Positions 62,790 through 64,000 of a stretch of DNA of 64,000 nt are shown piece after piece (the first letter of the stretch is position 1; each line of letters opens with the position of its first letter). The stretch spans positions 129,001 through 193,000 of the forward strand of contig NZ_CP039268.1 of the NCBI RefSeq assembly GCF_009664085.1, written 5' to 3'. This DNA comes from Thermochromatium tepidum ATCC 43061. GTDB taxonomy: Bacteria > Pseudomonadota > Gammaproteobacteria > Chromatiales > Chromatiaceae. The notes under the pieces were generated by a model. The model saw only the letters and a program-made list of their open reading frames with translations, was not told the DNA's origin and made no database searches. Made by a program: the position numbers and the translations under genes.

Positions 62790-63599
62790 TCAGAGACGGT
62801 CGGCCAGGATCTCGATCAGTCCGGGATGCTCGCCGACCAGTGGCGCAACCTGGATTTGCAGACGAGGAAAGCGCGCTTCGATGCCGGCCCGGATCCGGGC
62901 GATGTCGCCATCTGGTCCGGCGTGTCGGCCCGCGGAGAGGAAGAGCATCGAGAGCAGGATCGGTGTGGACTGATCCGTCTCGGCCAAATGGATCAGCACG
63001 TCCTCGAGCAATGGACCGTTGAAATCGTACTCAGACCCGGGACGGCGCTCCATCACCGCCTCCTCCAGCCGCACGTCCGGACCGAGTCGCTCAACGAGCT
63101 TGAGCGCCAGCCAGCGACGCACCGCCGTGACCTCGGGGATCGGCGAGCCATGATCCACCAGCACGACGCGCCTTGGTTCGATGGCGGCGCGCGTTGCGGC
63201 GATGCTGAGGTTGTCGGCCAGTATCTGGACCAGACGCGGTTCTCCCTCGGGTAGTGGACAGAGTCCGGGTGCAACCTCCAGCCGGAAAGGCCCGAGTTCG
63301 GCGGCGACCTCGGCGGCCAGTTCCGGAACGAACTGGGTCAGCGCCCGACTGGGGCCAAAAAAGAGCGGTACGAGACGCAGATTGCGCACGCCCGCGCCGA
63401 CCAGACGTTTGAGTGTGGGCGCTAGGAGCTCGGCCGGGCGTCCATTGAGCCGTCCGGCTGGCACACGATCGGCATGCAGCAGCGAGACGGGTCGGATCGG
63501 CTCACCGACGCGCTCGGCGAGTCGCTCGGCGATCCGGCGCAGGTTCAGCGTCGAATCTGGGCGGCTCGAACCATTGTCAACCAGCAGGATCGTGCGCAT
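62790..63599 (-). CDS. CbiX/SirB-like chelatase family protein
   Basis: Two similar halves, each with a chelatase-like start: ILLVDNGSSRPDSTLNLRRI and VVLVDHGSPIPEVTAVRRWL. The first half has Asn where the metal-binding His of HGS is expected, while the second keeps His. PLFFGPSRALTQF and LLSMLFLSAGRHAGPDGDI follow the same pattern twice. Probable role: metal insertion into a tetrapyrrole or a related binding function; not certain. 269 residues. Confidence 0.75.
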   Translation of the reverse strand: MRTILLVDNGSSRPDSTLNLRRIAERLAERVGEPIRPVSLLHADRVPAGRLNGRPAELLAPTLKRLVGAGVRNLRLVPLFFGPSRALTQFVPELAAEVAAELGPFRLEVAPGLCPLPEGEPRLVQILADNLSIAATRAAIEPRRVVLVDHGSPIPEVTAVRRWLALKLVERLGPDVRLEEAVMERRPGSEYDFNGPLLEDVLIHLAETDQSTPILLSMLFLSAGRHAGPDGDIARIRAGIEARFPRLQIQVAPLVGEHPGLIEILADRL

Positions 63600-63729
63600 G
63601 GTCCGACGGATTGGCGGGTGGCCTTGGATCTTGATTGCTGGTTGTCATGATGGTCCTTCGAGGCCTGAGGGCGCACTTCGAGCCCGTTTCGATTAGGCGT
63701 TAGCTCGGCAAGCCCTGTAGTGGGATTTG

Positions 63730-64000
63730 TCAGCGATGAATACCATGTTCGGCCAGCCATTTGACGTCGAGCTCCCAGTCGACGCCCTTTACGCCCGGTT
63801 GGGCGAGTATCAGACCCATGGCGCGCTTTTGATGATCGATGAGATCCTGTTGGGCCGCGATCATCTCCGGGTCGTCTTGTGCCTTGCCCGCCAGTTTGGG
63901 ATGGATGACCTGGAGGAAGCTGTAGGCGGGGAAGTCGGGTGAACGCGGGGTCGAGATCACGGCCACGCCATTCCGGAAGTCACGCACGCGGAATTGATAA
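63730..64000 (-). CDS. C-terminal part of an unrecognised protein (runs off the window)
   Basis: The last 90 residues of a gene that begins past 64000: FRNGVAVISTPRSPDFPAYS, LQVIHPKLAGKAQDDPEMIA, DHQKRAMGLILAQPGVKGVD, ending EHGIHR. I do not recognise the family. Coding-like composition and an open frame to the edge support it. Confidence 0.6.
   Translation of the reverse strand, partial: YQFRVRDFRNGVAVISTPRSPDFPAYSFLQVIHPKLAGKAQDDPEMIAAQQDLIDHQKRAMGLILAQPGVKGVDWELDVKWLAEHGIHR

Noticed and set aside
1-64000. CRISPR arrays, rRNA and tRNA genes, prophage
   Set aside because: No regularly spaced short repeats, no tRNA-like cloverleaf with a GTTC-type T loop in the gaps, no rRNA sequence, and no phage structural genes were found by reading.

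Overview
This is a GC-rich, gene-dense chromosomal window that most resembles a purple sulfur bacterium (Chromatiaceae-like Gammaproteobacterium). It carries soxY-soxZ and a sulfide:quinone oxidoreductase family gene. It also has a typical gammaproteobacterial core: a sigma-E locus (rpoE, rseA, rseB, rseC, degP), the lepA-lepB-DUF4845-rnc-era-recO-pdxJ series, apaG-apaH-folA, and nadD-rsfS. The genus cannot be fixed from this window alone.

Layout. 1-7.3 kb: 5' part of mfd, an intergenic stretch with a REP-like unit and a possible small RNA, a phosphopantetheinyl transferase, an IS607-type element whose tnpB has collapsed, a tex gene wrecked by internal deletions, a SET-domain protein, an EVE protein, rsgA and queF. 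7.4-12.7 kb: pcm, then a minus-strand series moxR / VWA-metallopeptidase-like / bepA / soxY / soxZ with overlapping or very close genes. 13-23.6 kb: a small conserved-looking ORF, valS, ppdK, a decayed hexose-6-phosphate mutarotase, glnE, ilvE. 23.7-26.9 kb: a protein-quality-control cluster with cbpM-cbpA diverging from three tandem hsp20 genes and a small zinc-finger protein. 26.9-32.5 kb: an accessory stretch with a P-type ATPase remnant, an MBL hydrolase, two tnpB remnants, an IS481 copy and a cleanly bounded IS1380 copy. 32.5-47 kb: nadB, the sigma-E operon, degP, lepA and the lepB-to-waaA run. 47-64 kb: glycosyltransferase, K+/H+ antiporter, gph-ubiG, an SCP2-like protein, an FHA-EAL signalling protein, proA, sqr, nadD-rsfS-folA, apaH-apaG, a Gfo/Idh/MocA oxidoreductase, a CbiX-like protein and a partial gene at the end.

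The most interesting structure is a 254-260 bp repeat present three times (12809-13062 +, 36960-37219 -, 53845-54104 +). Each copy sits directly 3' of TTCAT, has a terminal hairpin at each end, encodes the last ~50 residues of a TnpB-like protein (including the RuvC-III motif region), and has a TATAAT followed by a run of nested hairpins. One hairpin shows compensatory base changes between copies while the encoded residues change. I read it as a non-autonomous IS200/IS605-type element that has lost most of tnpB but kept its ends and an omega-RNA-like region. One copy has rewritten the C terminus of RseC. Another has replaced the stop codon of the FHA-EAL gene without changing its protein. The empty sites can be rebuilt from the sequence.

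Four apparent genes (tex, a YeaD-like mutarotase, a P-type ATPase, and tnpB in several places) are decayed, so the genome seems to be losing accessory genes while hosting several transposon families.
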